Source: JAENVT01 sp031412355
GTDB taxonomy: Bacteria > Actinomycetota > Acidimicrobiia > Acidimicrobiales > Ilumatobacteraceae
Assembly (NCBI GenBank): GCA_031412355.1
Contig: JANOCR010000154.1
Span: forward strand, 1 to 20,262
Length of the DNA: 20,262 nucleotides
Direction of reading: 5' to 3'
A program made the position numbers and the translations under genes. The notes under the pieces were generated by a model that saw nothing but the letters and a program-made list of their open reading frames with translations, was not told the DNA's origin and made no database searches. This document shows positions 1 to 7,441 of the stretch, piece after piece. Numbering within the stretch: the first letter of the stretch is position 1; the number at the start of each line of letters is the position of its first letter.

Positions 1-129
1 CACCACCACGTCCACCGATACCACCTCGACCTCAAACTCCTACCCAACGCCAACCTCGACATCACCCACCCCGACGGCACCACACTACCCAGCCAACCAC
101 GCGGCCAACCCCGCCGTCGAGCCCCATAA
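1..129 (+). CDS. C-terminal tail of an HNH/DUF222 (13E12-type) protein, 5' truncated
   Basis: An open frame runs from the window edge to TAA at 127-129 and encodes 42 residues starting HHHVHRYHLDLKLLPNAN and ending RGQPRRRAP. A His-rich start, then a short strand-like stretch, then ITHPDGTTLPSQP resembles the end of actinobacterial DUF222/HNH-endonuclease proteins, where the HNH zinc site is followed by a 'PDGT..P' tail. The catalytic HNH core would lie outside the window, so function cannot be judged. The coding strand is very rich in C and poor in G (CAC, ACC, CTC, CCC codons), unlike every other gene here. Proteins of this family are often multicopy in actinobacterial genomes. The family call is inference from a short tail. 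Confidence 0.55.
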   Translation, partial: HHHVHRYHLDLKLLPNANLDITHPDGTTLPSQPRGQPRRRAP

Positions 130-246
130 TCGACGGGCGCCGTACGTGGTGATCTTCGGAGCGCCAAATTCTTCGTCAACTCAGCACACGGAGTACAGGG
201 CGCCGCGCAACGCGTAAGTGATGATCACCTGCTCAGAGCCATTGGT
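130..246. other. Intergenic region between the HNH tail and the rnpB 3' end
   Basis: No convincing ORF, RNA or terminator was seen in this 117-base stretch. The HNH gene and rnpB converge on it, so transcripts from both sides should end here, but I found no stem-loop with a T tract. Confidence 0.4.
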
Positions 247-612
247 GACGGTGAGTCGGCCTGTAAGCGGGATTCTGTAACGTCGAAACGTTGGTGACCA
301 TCCCTCTAGGCGGCCTACCCGAGAGGTAGCCGGCGAACCGGCTGGACGGGCAGCCCATCCTCTCTGCTTGGCCTTGCTCCGAATGGGGTTTGCCAGCCGT
401 ACAGGTCGCCCTGCACGCTGGTGCGCTCTTACCGCACCGTTGCACCCTTACCTGTGACCAGCGAACTGGCCCATCGGCGGTCTCTCTCTGTTGCACTATC
501 CGTCAGGTCGCCCCGACCTGGCTCGCGCCAGCATTCTGCCCTACGGAGTCCCGACTTTCCTCGACATGGTCACCGAAGTGCCATGCCGCGGTCACCCGGC
601 CGACTCACCGTC
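247..612 (-). ncRNA. rnpB: RNase P RNA (bacterial type A)
   Basis: This is the catalytic RNA of ribonuclease P, which matures tRNA 5' ends. Read on the minus strand it has the hallmark segment GAGGAAAGTCGGGACTCC (conserved region I), the GTGCGGTAAGAGCGCACC block in the middle, and the 3' signature ACAGAATCCCGCTTACAGGC. The ends were set by helix P1: GACGGTGAGTCGGCC at the 5' end (598-612) is perfectly complementary over 15 bases to GGCCGACTCACCGTC at the 3' end (247-261). The resulting length of 366 bases fits type A RNAs. Only 21 bases separate it from the stop of the upstream ferritin-like gene, so its promoter must overlap that gene's 3' end. Confidence 0.95.
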
Positions 613-619
613 GGGAATC

Positions 620-625
620 AGTGTA
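620..625 (-). promoter_or_regulatory. -10 element of the rnpB promoter
   Basis: TACACT on the minus strand lies 7 bases upstream of position 612, where helix P1 of RNase P RNA begins, as expected for a -10 box firing at the mature 5' end. A -35 element is less clear; TGACAC lies about 19 bases further upstream inside the ferritin-like gene. Confidence 0.55.
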
Positions 626-633
626 CGAGCAGC

Positions 634-1602
634 TCAACAGCTCGGTGTCATGTACTCGAAGACGAACGAGTTGAGGCTCGGGGTCTCGAGGTTGATCTTC
701 AGGCGCGTCCCGTTCTCGTCGCCGCGGCCAACCACCAGCTGAATTGCGCCTAGCCCACCGAACTGCGATGGAATGGCGGTGACCGTCGGGATCTCGGTCT
801 GGGCAGTCGGTGTCGGTGTGGGTGTCGGCACCGCACTTCCGCCAGTCGCTTGGTTGGCTATGTTCTGCAGGGTCGTCGGGGGTGCCACCGTCGTGGGCGG
901 TGATCCAGGCTCGGCGTTGACTGCGTCGGCGAAGTTGACCAAGCCACCAGGACGATCGGGATTGATGGTCAGCGCCAGCAAAGCGGCGTGACGAGCGGCG
1001 CGGGCCCCGACAGTCATCGCCTCGGCTCGCGGCGTCGGGTCGCTGAACAGCGCCACCAGCGACTGGTAGGTGGCACCTGCGAGCGACTCGAGGCCGTGGA
1101 GGAAGTTGAGCACGTCGCGATGCGGGTCCTCGCTGGGCTCGATGGCTGCGGCGCCCGCGGTAGCTTCGGCGCCGACGGTGATGCGCTTCATGATCGGGTT
1201 GATGATGACGTCGTCGATCTTCGGATTGCCGCACGTCCACGCCGTGCCTCCGGCGTCGGTGGTCAACTGATCGAACAACTCGGCGTGACCGGCATGGTCT
1301 TGCATGAACCGCGTGGCCATGTCGTCGTACTTGGGGTCGAGGAGGTCGCTGTTGCCGATGACCTGGCTGTAGACGTTGATGATCGAACGCTCGAGCGACG
1401 ATGCGGTGCGCAGCAGCGCGACGTTGGTGGTCCTCGCGTCGGGGAGACGGATGGTCGTTGGCACCGCGCCGACGCGGCCGACCTCGCCGCGCTCGTGCTC
1501 GCCGCACGCGCTGATGACGGTGGCAGTGGCGACCGTGAACCCGCCGATGCGCAGCACGTCGCGGCGACCGAGCAAGGGACTGGGGTTGTCGTGACGGCTC
1601 AC
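634..1602 (-). CDS. Tat-exported ferritin-like lipoprotein
   Basis: The 322-residue protein begins with a twin-arginine signal (GRRDVLRIGGF) followed by a lipobox-like VISAC, so it is probably exported folded and lipid-anchored outside the membrane. Residues about 55-210 look like the four-helix ferritin-like domain (PF13668 type), with LERSIINVYSQ, DHAGHAELFDQL, FLHGLESLAGATYQSL and RAARHAALLAL as the helices. The ExxH motif expected in the last helix reads AARH, so one metal ligand may be missing; diiron chemistry is uncertain. A Pro/Thr-rich linker (PTPTPTPT) leads to a short C-terminal segment. The GTG start has GGAAGGG/GTGAGG upstream and lies 4 bases after the stop of the paralogous gene upstream, so the two are probably co-transcribed. 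Substrate unknown. Confidence 0.75.
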   Translation of the reverse strand: MSRHDNPSPLLGRRDVLRIGGFTVATATVISACGEHERGEVGRVGAVPTTIRLPDARTTNVALLRTASSLERSIINVYSQVIGNSDLLDPKYDDMATRFMQDHAGHAELFDQLTTDAGGTAWTCGNPKIDDVIINPIMKRITVGAEATAGAAAIEPSEDPHRDVLNFLHGLESLAGATYQSLVALFSDPTPRAEAMTVGARAARHAALLALTINPDRPGGLVNFADAVNAEPGSPPTTVAPPTTLQNIANQATGGSAVPTPTPTPTAQTEIPTVTAIPSQFGGLGAIQLVVGRGDENGTRLKINLETPSLNSFVFEYMTPSC

Positions 1603-1606
1603 GGCC

Positions 1607-2266
1607 TCACCCTTCCGCCGGCGTCAACGCGCCGGCCTCTGTGTTGACGAGCAAGTCGTCGAGTGCGGTCGCTCCGTTCAGGTGAGCCAGCACGGTGCCG
1701 TGGCGAGCCTCGACGATGAGGATCGAGGCGATCAGCGAGGCCCCATCGGTGCCCTGCAGCTCACGCAAGATGTCGATGTGAGTCGCGACTGCGACCGACT
1801 CGAGTTGGTAAGCGGCCTGGAGCACGCTGGGTCCATCGCCCCCGAACGAGGCCGTGAGATCTTCGACCACTGCGTTGGCCACTTGGGGAGCCTGGCGCCC
1901 GAGGAGTGCCGACAACGCTGCCACATACGCGTCGTGCGACTCGCGAATCGTGGCTAGGACCGCCCGTTCGTTGTCGTCGAAGTCGTCGGAACCCAGGGCC
2001 ACGTCGTAAAGGTCCCGCGCTGCGAGCTCGACGGACTGGGCGAAGCCCAACAGGGTGACGTCGTCGTCGCTCGGCCGCTTGGGTGGAGCCGTTGTCGTGG
2101 TGACAGCCGTGGTCGCCGATGTCGCAGTGGTGGTAGTGGTCGCGTTCGCCCGGCCGATGAGGGATGGCAGCAGCGAGACTGCGGCCCCACCCAATCCAAT
2201 GCCCAGCAACCGACGGCGCAAGTTGGCGTTGTCGGCCGGTGCCGGCTCCGTCACATCGTTGTCCAC
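1607..2266 (-). CDS. Exported ferritin-like protein (paralogue of its neighbour)
   Basis: A 219-residue protein with an N-terminal RRRLLGIGLGGAAVSLLPSL segment that reads as a Tat-like signal, then a Thr-rich stretch (TTTTTATSATT), then a ferritin-like four-helix domain. Candidate metal ligands are E in AQSVELAARDLYD, H in ESHDAYVAAL, E in AYQLESVAVATHID and the ExxH of VEARHGTVL, so this copy keeps the full set that the downstream copy lacks in part. I chose the GTG at 2264-2266 because AAAGGA sits 6 bases upstream; an ATG at 2290 would add 8 residues but lacks a Shine-Dalgarno sequence. It lies 61 bases after glpK, so it may be read from the glp operon or from its own promoter. Known family members are exported; their physiological role is largely unknown. 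Confidence 0.75.
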   Translation of the reverse strand: MDNDVTEPAPADNANLRRRLLGIGLGGAAVSLLPSLIGRANATTTTTATSATTAVTTTTAPPKRPSDDDVTLLGFAQSVELAARDLYDVALGSDDFDDNERAVLATIRESHDAYVAALSALLGRQAPQVANAVVEDLTASFGGDGPSVLQAAYQLESVAVATHIDILRELQGTDGASLIASILIVEARHGTVLAHLNGATALDDLLVNTEAGALTPAEG

Positions 2267-2327
2267 GAAGAATCCTTTCGAGATACTCACCCGTCAGCCT
2301 TCCTTGCCGAGGGTGAGCGGAGCAATT

Positions 2328-3773
2328 CTAGAAGTCGAGGGCCGAGAGGTCTGGTATCCATGTGCGGGCTCGTTCGATCGCGCCGGCCCATTGCTGCCGG
2401 TCGAGGTGACCGGTCGGTTCGACGACACCCCGCGGCTTCCATGCTGCAGCAATGTCGTCGAACGACCCCCACACGCCTACGGCGAGCCCGGCGAGGTAGG
2501 CGGCCCCGATGGTGGTGGCCTCCGTCTGTGGCGACACCTCGATCGCCCGGCCGGTGGCGTTCGCCAGGGCCTGGATGAAGGTCGGGTTCTGGCTCATCCC
2601 CCCGTCGACACGGATGGCCCCGGCCGATTCGCCGTAGTCGGCCTCGGCGGCCTGCAGGAGGTCCGCACCCCGGTGGGCGATGCCTTCGAGCACGGCACGA
2701 ACCAGTTGCGGACGACCAGATCCACGGGTCAGGCCCAGAAGCGTGCCGCGTGCGCCGTAGTCCCAATGCGGTGTGCCCAGGCCCATCAGCGCCGGCACGT
2801 ACACGACGCCGTCGGTGTGGTCGCACTGCGCTGCTACCTCGTGGCTGTGTGCCGCGGTGTCGATGACACCCAGGTCGTCGCGCAGCCACTCGACGTTTGT
2901 TCCGGCCGACAACATGATGGCTTCCGCGCCCCATGTGCGTTGCCCGTCGCGGCTCCACGCCACGATGGGAAACGTGCCGTGCTCGCTGCGTCGAGCCGAT
3001 GCCGGCGGGGTCGGGCCCGTGCACAGGTCGAGCATTCCACCGGTGCCGAACGTGATCTTGGCCAAGCCAGGTCGCACACAGCCCTGGCCGACAAGGCTGC
3101 CTTGCTGATCACCGACCAGTGCGGCCAAAGGAGGCGCACCGGCAAGCGCGGTGGCCTCGCCGAACACCCCCGTCGAGTCGACCAACGTCGGCAACATCTC
3201 CATTGGCACACCGAGTGCGGCACAGGTTTCGGCCGACCACGCCGTGCAATCGTCGTTGAGCAGGCCGGTGACCGCCGCGTTCGACGGATCGGTGACGTGC
3301 ACTGCACCGCGCGAGAGCACCCATGCGACCCAGGTGTCGACCGTGCCGAAGCAAAGGTCCCGGTCGCGGGCGCCAGGAATGTTGTTCAACAACCAGGCAA
3401 TCTTTGTCGCCGATTGGTTGGGGGCCAGCGCCAGGCCATGGTCGGCCTTGGCGGTGATGCAGTCGAAGACTGTGCGCAGGTCTTGCCAGCCGAGGCCGGG
3501 ACCGATTGGCTCCCCACTGGCGCGGTCCCACACCAACGTCGAAGCCCGCTGATTGGTGATGCCGACGGCAGCGACCGCGCCCGCGGCGCCCAGCGATCTG
3601 GTGGCGACATCTAGCACCGCGTCGGCCATGCCGGCTCCATCGAACTCAACGAGGCCGGGGAATGGCGACGACGGTGGGAAGGACCGGTACTCCAACGCGT
3701 GCACGACACCTTCGCCGTCGACAACGGCGGCGCGCAGACCGGATGTGCCTACATCCACAACGAGCACGCTCAC
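2328..3773 (-). CDS. glpK: Glycerol kinase (FGGY family)
   Basis: Phosphorylates glycerol with ATP to sn-glycerol 3-phosphate in the cytoplasm. The 481-residue length is close to E. coli GlpK (about 500). Visible motifs: phosphate-binding VDVGTSGLRAAVVD at the N-terminus, TNQRASTLVWDRASGEPIG and WQDLRT in the sugar-binding region, GDQQGSLVGQG with the catalytic-type Asp, FGTGGML, and the ATP-side VDGGMSQNP and TIGAAYLAGLAVGVW. WQDLRT departs slightly from the usual WQDRRT, so another FGGY polyol substrate is possible, but the glpD neighbour favours glycerol. The GTG at 3771-3773 was chosen because GGAGG lies 5 bases upstream; much longer in-frame extensions lie over the next gene. The start overlaps the upstream membrane protein's stop as GTGA, so translation is probably coupled. 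Confidence 0.9.
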   Translation of the reverse strand: MSVLVVDVGTSGLRAAVVDGEGVVHALEYRSFPPSSPFPGLVEFDGAGMADAVLDVATRSLGAAGAVAAVGITNQRASTLVWDRASGEPIGPGLGWQDLRTVFDCITAKADHGLALAPNQSATKIAWLLNNIPGARDRDLCFGTVDTWVAWVLSRGAVHVTDPSNAAVTGLLNDDCTAWSAETCAALGVPMEMLPTLVDSTGVFGEATALAGAPPLAALVGDQQGSLVGQGCVRPGLAKITFGTGGMLDLCTGPTPPASARRSEHGTFPIVAWSRDGQRTWGAEAIMLSAGTNVEWLRDDLGVIDTAAHSHEVAAQCDHTDGVVYVPALMGLGTPHWDYGARGTLLGLTRGSGRPQLVRAVLEGIAHRGADLLQAAEADYGESAGAIRVDGGMSQNPTFIQALANATGRAIEVSPQTEATTIGAAYLAGLAVGVWGSFDDIAAAWKPRGVVEPTGHLDRQQWAGAIERARTWIPDLSALDF

Positions 3774-4183
3774 GATGACCTCCGGGTCGACGATGGCAGT
3801 ATCCCGCGCCGCTGCAACGCACCACCGAGTGCGCCTCCCAGCAGTCCGGCCACGGCCACGGCCGTGAGATTGAACAACGCGGCCAGCCAACGGACCTCGT
3901 TGTCGCGGAGCGCGCGGATGATGATGAACACGGTTTGCGCGGCGACGTACGTGCCCAGCGCGCAGATGATGCCGTGCTTCAGCGGCAACTGCAGTTGCTG
4001 TGCCCACGCCGCAACGCCTGCGCCCAAGACGAAACCGACAAGTGCAGCCAGGCTCAGCAGTGAAGCGATGCCCTCGCTGCCGTCGCCCTCGGCGACGATG
4101 CGTGCTGCGATCGAGAACGGGATCGCGAACACAAGTGCCACACTGCCTCCGGCGCGCAGCGCGTTGCAGTCGAGCGTCTTCAC
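3770..4183 (-). CDS. Small four-helix membrane protein in the glp operon
   Basis: A 137-residue protein with about four hydrophobic segments: GGSVALVFAIPFSIAARIV, SLLSLAALVGFVLGAGVAAW, HGIICALGTYVAAQTVFIII and LAALFNLTAVAVAGLLGGAL. I do not recognise a family or catalytic motif. It sits between the alkylglycerone-phosphate-synthase-like gene and glpK, overlapping each neighbour by a 4-base GTGA, so it is very likely made together with them. The GTG at 4181-4183 has GAGGT 9 bases upstream; a TTG at 4189 is too close to that site. It does not resemble the six-helix aquaglyceroporin GlpF and shows no NPA motifs, so a transport role is only a guess. Confidence 0.7.
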   Translation of the reverse strand: MKTLDCNALRAGGSVALVFAIPFSIAARIVAEGDGSEGIASLLSLAALVGFVLGAGVAAWAQQLQLPLKHGIICALGTYVAAQTVFIIIRALRDNEVRWLAALFNLTAVAVAGLLGGALGGALQRRGILPSSTRRSS

Positions 4184-5655
4184 GGCCAATCGACCTCACC
4201 GAACGGCGACGACAGACCGAGCTTGCCGGGGTTGAGGATGCCCGCAGGGTCGAGCGCGTCCTTCACCGTCTGCAGGACGTCGAGTGATGAGCCCATCGAT
4301 TCCGCCATGAAGCGCGAGCGATTGAGGCCGATGCCGTGATGGTGCGACAGGTTGCCACCGGCATCCAGCACGGCGCGCTGTCCGGCATCCCACATTGCGA
4401 CGTACGTTGCCTCGACCTGGTCGGGCGGGGGAGTCGCCGCGAAGGTGAAGTACAGGCACGCGCCGTCGAGATAGCTGTGCGACAGGTGACAGCTGGCAGC
4501 GCGGGCATGCGGAACCGCCAGCAACGCCGCACAAGCCTCGGAGAAGATGGTCGCCAGCCGCGACCATGGTGCGGCGATCTCCATCGTGTCGACGACGACC
4601 CCCTTGCGGGTCAAGGCTTGCAGCGCATTGGTGTCGTTGCGGTGAACGAGCCATTGCTCGACGAGGTCGTCGGATGCCGGTGATGCATTCGCGCATTCGT
4701 CCTCGACCACGCCCAGCGTTGCTTCGACCAGACCGATGTCGCCTTCGTCGAGCACCAGCAGCACGCATTGCGAGCCATCGCCGCCGTGACTTCGCTGCGT
4801 CTCGATTGCGTCGTACAGGCGCAGCACCGCCGGCGTTGCGCCCCGGCGAAGGATCAGTCGGCAGGCTTCGATCCCGGTCTCGAAATCGGTGAACGTGTAC
4901 GCCGCGCGACGTTCGTGCGTAGGCACAGGGTGCGCTCGCAGCCAGACGCGCGTCACGATCCCGAGCGTGCCCTCGCTGCCGAGGAAAAGGTGGGTGAGGT
5001 CGGGGCCCATTGCTGCGGCGGGCCCGTGGCCGGTTCGAATCACGGTGCCATCGGCCAGCACCACCTCGAGGCCCACGACCATCTCGTCGATCTTGCCGTA
5101 CCGCGTGCTGTATTGCCCGGCGCCGCGGCAGGCCACCCATCCACCGACGGTGGCGATGTCGAAGCTCTGCGGAAAATGGCCGACCGTCATCGCGCATCGC
5201 TGACGCAGTTCGGTCTCGAGCTCAGGACCGAACGTGCCGGCCCACACCTCGACCACACCCGACTCGGCGTCGATGTCGATGATCCCCTGCATGGCTGTGA
5301 GGTCGAGCACAACGCCGCCGAACACCGGGACCGACGCGCCTGATACCCCGCTGCGCCCGGCCGCAGCTGTCACCGGCACGCCTTCCGCCGAGCATGCGGC
5401 CAGCACTGCGGCCACTTCCTCGGCTGTGGACGGCCGGCATACCGCCGCGGCGCGCTGTGGCACGCTGCCGGCCAGCGACCAGTGCATGGCCAGCGGCCAC
5501 CAATCGCGGCTGGCCTCGGCAGTCGCGGCGGACGACGTGATGGTCTCGCAGATTCCCCGCAGGTGAGCCACGAGTTGGTCGCCGGGTTGACGCGTCGTCG
5601 CAGTCAACCGAGAGTCCGAGCCGGTCAGTTCGATCGGTGCCGTCGGCTCCGTCAC
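4180..5655 (-). CDS. FAD-binding oxidase of the alkylglycerone-phosphate synthase type
   Basis: A 491-residue flavoprotein of the VAO/PCMH fold. The FAD-binding domain (about residues 70-250) carries AAGRSGVSGASVPVFGGVVLDL, GHFPQSFDIATVGGWVACRG and FLGSEGTLGIVTRVWL. The C-terminal cap has SYLDGACLYFTF (Tyr395, Tyr402) and LSHHHGIGLNRSRFM (His438-440). The triple His and the Tyr of the YxxGAC(L)YF segment are hallmarks of alkyl-DHAP synthase, which swaps the acyl chain of acyl-DHAP for an alkyl chain in ether-lipid synthesis. Related actinobacterial proteins are often annotated only as FAD-linked oxidase. Placement directly after glpD in a glycerol operon fits a glycerone-phosphate-related substrate. 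The GTG start overlaps the glpD stop (GTGA). Glycolate or D-lactate oxidase activity is the alternative. Confidence 0.8.
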   Translation of the reverse strand: MTEPTAPIELTGSDSRLTATTRQPGDQLVAHLRGICETITSSAATAEASRDWWPLAMHWSLAGSVPQRAAAVCRPSTAEEVAAVLAACSAEGVPVTAAAGRSGVSGASVPVFGGVVLDLTAMQGIIDIDAESGVVEVWAGTFGPELETELRQRCAMTVGHFPQSFDIATVGGWVACRGAGQYSTRYGKIDEMVVGLEVVLADGTVIRTGHGPAAAMGPDLTHLFLGSEGTLGIVTRVWLRAHPVPTHERRAAYTFTDFETGIEACRLILRRGATPAVLRLYDAIETQRSHGGDGSQCVLLVLDEGDIGLVEATLGVVEDECANASPASDDLVEQWLVHRNDTNALQALTRKGVVVDTMEIAAPWSRLATIFSEACAALLAVPHARAASCHLSHSYLDGACLYFTFAATPPPDQVEATYVAMWDAGQRAVLDAGGNLSHHHGIGLNRSRFMAESMGSSLDVLQTVKDALDPAGILNPGKLGLSSPFGEVDWP

Positions 5656-7310
5656 CTATTGGCCCCGAGCAGATCTGCCTCGGTGGTCTCGCCGGCCGTC
5701 TGCTCCGATGCGCACGAACTGCGGAACTCGGCCACTTGCCGGTTGACCTCGGAATCGTCCCAGCCCATTTCGGCGGCGATCAATCGAGCGACATCGGCGG
5801 CTGCCTCGACGGTGGCCGGGCGGTCGAACAGCCTGGCACGCGTGCGGCGCGACAACACGTCGTCGAGAGTGACCGACATCTCGCAGCGCGCCGCGTACAC
5901 GGCCTCGGCCTTGCAATAGGGGAGACCGGGGATCAGCGGTTCTGCCAGACGCGGATCGGATTGACGCAGCGCGATGATCTCGCTGGCCGCAGATCCATAG
6001 CGACCGGTCAGATGGGTCGCGTCGAGGTCAGCTCGCTGGCGGTAACCATCGGCGCCGACCAGCGCCAGGCGCTTGGTTCTCGACTTGTGGCGCACGCCCA
6101 GCACCTCACACACTTCGTCGACGGTGTCTTCGGCCATCTCGCGGTAGGTCGTCAACTTGCCGCCGGTCACCGAGATCACGTTGCTCGTGCTGCGGTTCAC
6201 CTTGTGGCGCCGCGACAGGTCTGCCGTGCGTCCCGACGAGGCGCTCTTCACCAACGGCCGCAGTCCGGCCCACATACCGGTGATGTCGGCCTCGGTGATT
6301 CCCGTGGTGATCGATGCGTTCAACGCCTTCAACACGTAGCTGATGTCGTCTTTCGAACACTGCGGATCGTCGATCGAACCCTGGTAATCGGTGTCGGTGG
6401 TTCCGACGTAGGTGTGCTCGAAGGTGCCGTCGGGACGGCGACCCCACGGCACGACGAACAAGCTGCGCTTGTCTTTCGGCACAGGGATGACCACGGCAAT
6501 ATCGTTGCGCACCTTCTGCCACGGCACGGTCAGATGAACACCCTTGGCTGGTCGGATTGAATCGGGGTCTGCGCCCTCGTCGAGCGTGCGCACCTCGTCG
6601 GACCACACTCCCGCGGCGTTCACGATCACTTTGGCGCGCACCGTGATCAGCCGGCCGGTCGCGTCGACGACAGCCCCGGATGCGCGACCGTCGGCATCCT
6701 TGGTCAACTCGACGACCCGGCATCGATTGACCACGACGGCGTTGTGGGCCGCCGCGGTTCTGGCCACCGTCAGGCACAGCCGGGCGTCGTCGACAGTCGC
6801 GTCGAAGTAGAGATAGGCGGAAGCCAATCGCTCCTTCGGCATCGTCGGCAGATGGGCGAACGCCGCGTCCTTTTTCAATCGTCGATGGAATTTGCCGATC
6901 CGCCAGCCCCCCGTGAGGTCGTACATCCACATTGCCGTGCCCATCGCCCGGGCGATCTTGCGCGAGACGACGCCCTCCTTGGTCAGGATGGGGATCATGA
7001 ACGGCAGGACCTTGACGAGGTGGGGGGCGTTCTTGCGCAGCCGCTCACGCTCGCGCAGGGCCTCGTACACCAGGCGCACCTCGCCCTGTTGCAGGTAGCG
7101 CAGGCCACCGTGCACCAGCTTCGAGCTCTTCGACGATGTGCCCGATGCGAAGTCGTCACGTTCGACCAACGCCGTTCGCAGTCCCCGCGCGGCGGCGTCG
7201 AGGGCGACTCCAGTTCCCGTGATCCCACCTCCGATGACCAGCACGTCGAACGTTTCACTCTCCAGCCGGTCGAGCATGTCGGCACGTCGGAAAGGTGTCG
7301 GGGGAGGCAT
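5652..7310 (-). CDS. glpD: FAD-dependent glycerol-3-phosphate dehydrogenase
   Basis: Oxidises glycerol 3-phosphate to DHAP and passes electrons to the membrane quinone pool. The 552-residue protein has an N-terminal FAD Rossmann motif (DVLVIGGGITGTGVALDAAARG), the family segment FASGTSSKSSKLVHGGLRYL, the central GVHLTVPW and VGTTDTDY regions, VTGGKLTTYREMAED, and a C-terminal helical domain with CEMSVTLDDVLSRRTRARLF. This order and length match aerobic GlpD. The ATG at 7308-7310 is preceded by AGGA about 10 bases upstream. It is the first gene of a four-gene coupled operon (glpD, alkylglycerone-phosphate-synthase-like gene, membrane protein, glpK). It diverges from a GlpC-like iron-sulfur protein gene across a 127-base spacer that holds a perfect palindrome, a possible operator. 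Confidence 0.93.
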   Translation of the reverse strand: MPPPTPFRRADMLDRLESETFDVLVIGGGITGTGVALDAAARGLRTALVERDDFASGTSSKSSKLVHGGLRYLQQGEVRLVYEALRERERLRKNAPHLVKVLPFMIPILTKEGVVSRKIARAMGTAMWMYDLTGGWRIGKFHRRLKKDAAFAHLPTMPKERLASAYLYFDATVDDARLCLTVARTAAAHNAVVVNRCRVVELTKDADGRASGAVVDATGRLITVRAKVIVNAAGVWSDEVRTLDEGADPDSIRPAKGVHLTVPWQKVRNDIAVVIPVPKDKRSLFVVPWGRRPDGTFEHTYVGTTDTDYQGSIDDPQCSKDDISYVLKALNASITTGITEADITGMWAGLRPLVKSASSGRTADLSRRHKVNRSTSNVISVTGGKLTTYREMAEDTVDEVCEVLGVRHKSRTKRLALVGADGYRQRADLDATHLTGRYGSAASEIIALRQSDPRLAEPLIPGLPYCKAEAVYAARCEMSVTLDDVLSRRTRARLFDRPATVEAAADVARLIAAEMGWDDSEVNRQVAEFRSSCASEQTAGETTEADLLGANR

Positions 7311-7338
7311 CGGCGATCATCCTAGGGACTCGCGCCAG

Positions 7339-7353
7339 TTGGCCCGCGGCCAA
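7339..7353. promoter_or_regulatory. Perfect inverted repeat in the glpD / iron-sulfur gene spacer
   Basis: TTGGCC-CGC-GGCCAA has 6-base perfect arms and a 3-base centre. It lies 29 bases upstream of the glpD start and 38 bases upstream of the leader ORF on the other side. This position suits an operator controlling both directions. No regulator gene is adjacent, so the binding protein is unknown. Confidence 0.4.
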
Positions 7354-7390
7354 AGCGCAACGGATCTAGGGGCGACTGAGGGGAACTACC

Positions 7391-7441
7391 ATGCCTGCCA
7401 GCACGCTGATCTGCGCGATGGATTCCGGCCGCCCCACATGA
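7391..7441 (+). CDS. 16-residue leader peptide upstream of the GlpC-like gene
   Basis: An ATG-initiated ORF encodes MPASTLICAMDSGRPT and ends with TGA at 7439-7441. It has the Shine-Dalgarno sequence GAGGGGA (7378-7384) 6 bases before its ATG, one of the best in the window. Its stop overlaps the ATG of the downstream iron-sulfur gene as ATGA, and that gene has no good Shine-Dalgarno sequence of its own. The arrangement points to a leader whose translation delivers ribosomes to the main gene. Whether the peptide itself has a role is unknown. Confidence 0.5.
   Translation: MPASTLICAMDSGRPT

Noticed and set aside
634..2266. Mobile or defence system next to the HNH tail
   Set aside because: No transposase, integrase, terminal repeats or defence domains were seen; the genes are exported ferritin-like proteins.
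2055..3614. 519-residue plus-strand ORF
   Set aside because: It runs antisense to glpK and the ferritin-like gene, whose frames carry clear family motifs; the antisense product is low-complexity Arg/Gly/Val-rich and matches no family I know.
3774..4199. N-terminal extension of the glpK frame
   Set aside because: The added residues are Arg-rich and overlap the membrane protein gene; GGAGG before GTG 3773 and the GlpK N-terminal motif fix the start.
7138..7437. Longer start for the GlpC-like protein
   Set aside because: It would cross the divergent spacer and the first part of glpD, and the added residues do not belong to the family.
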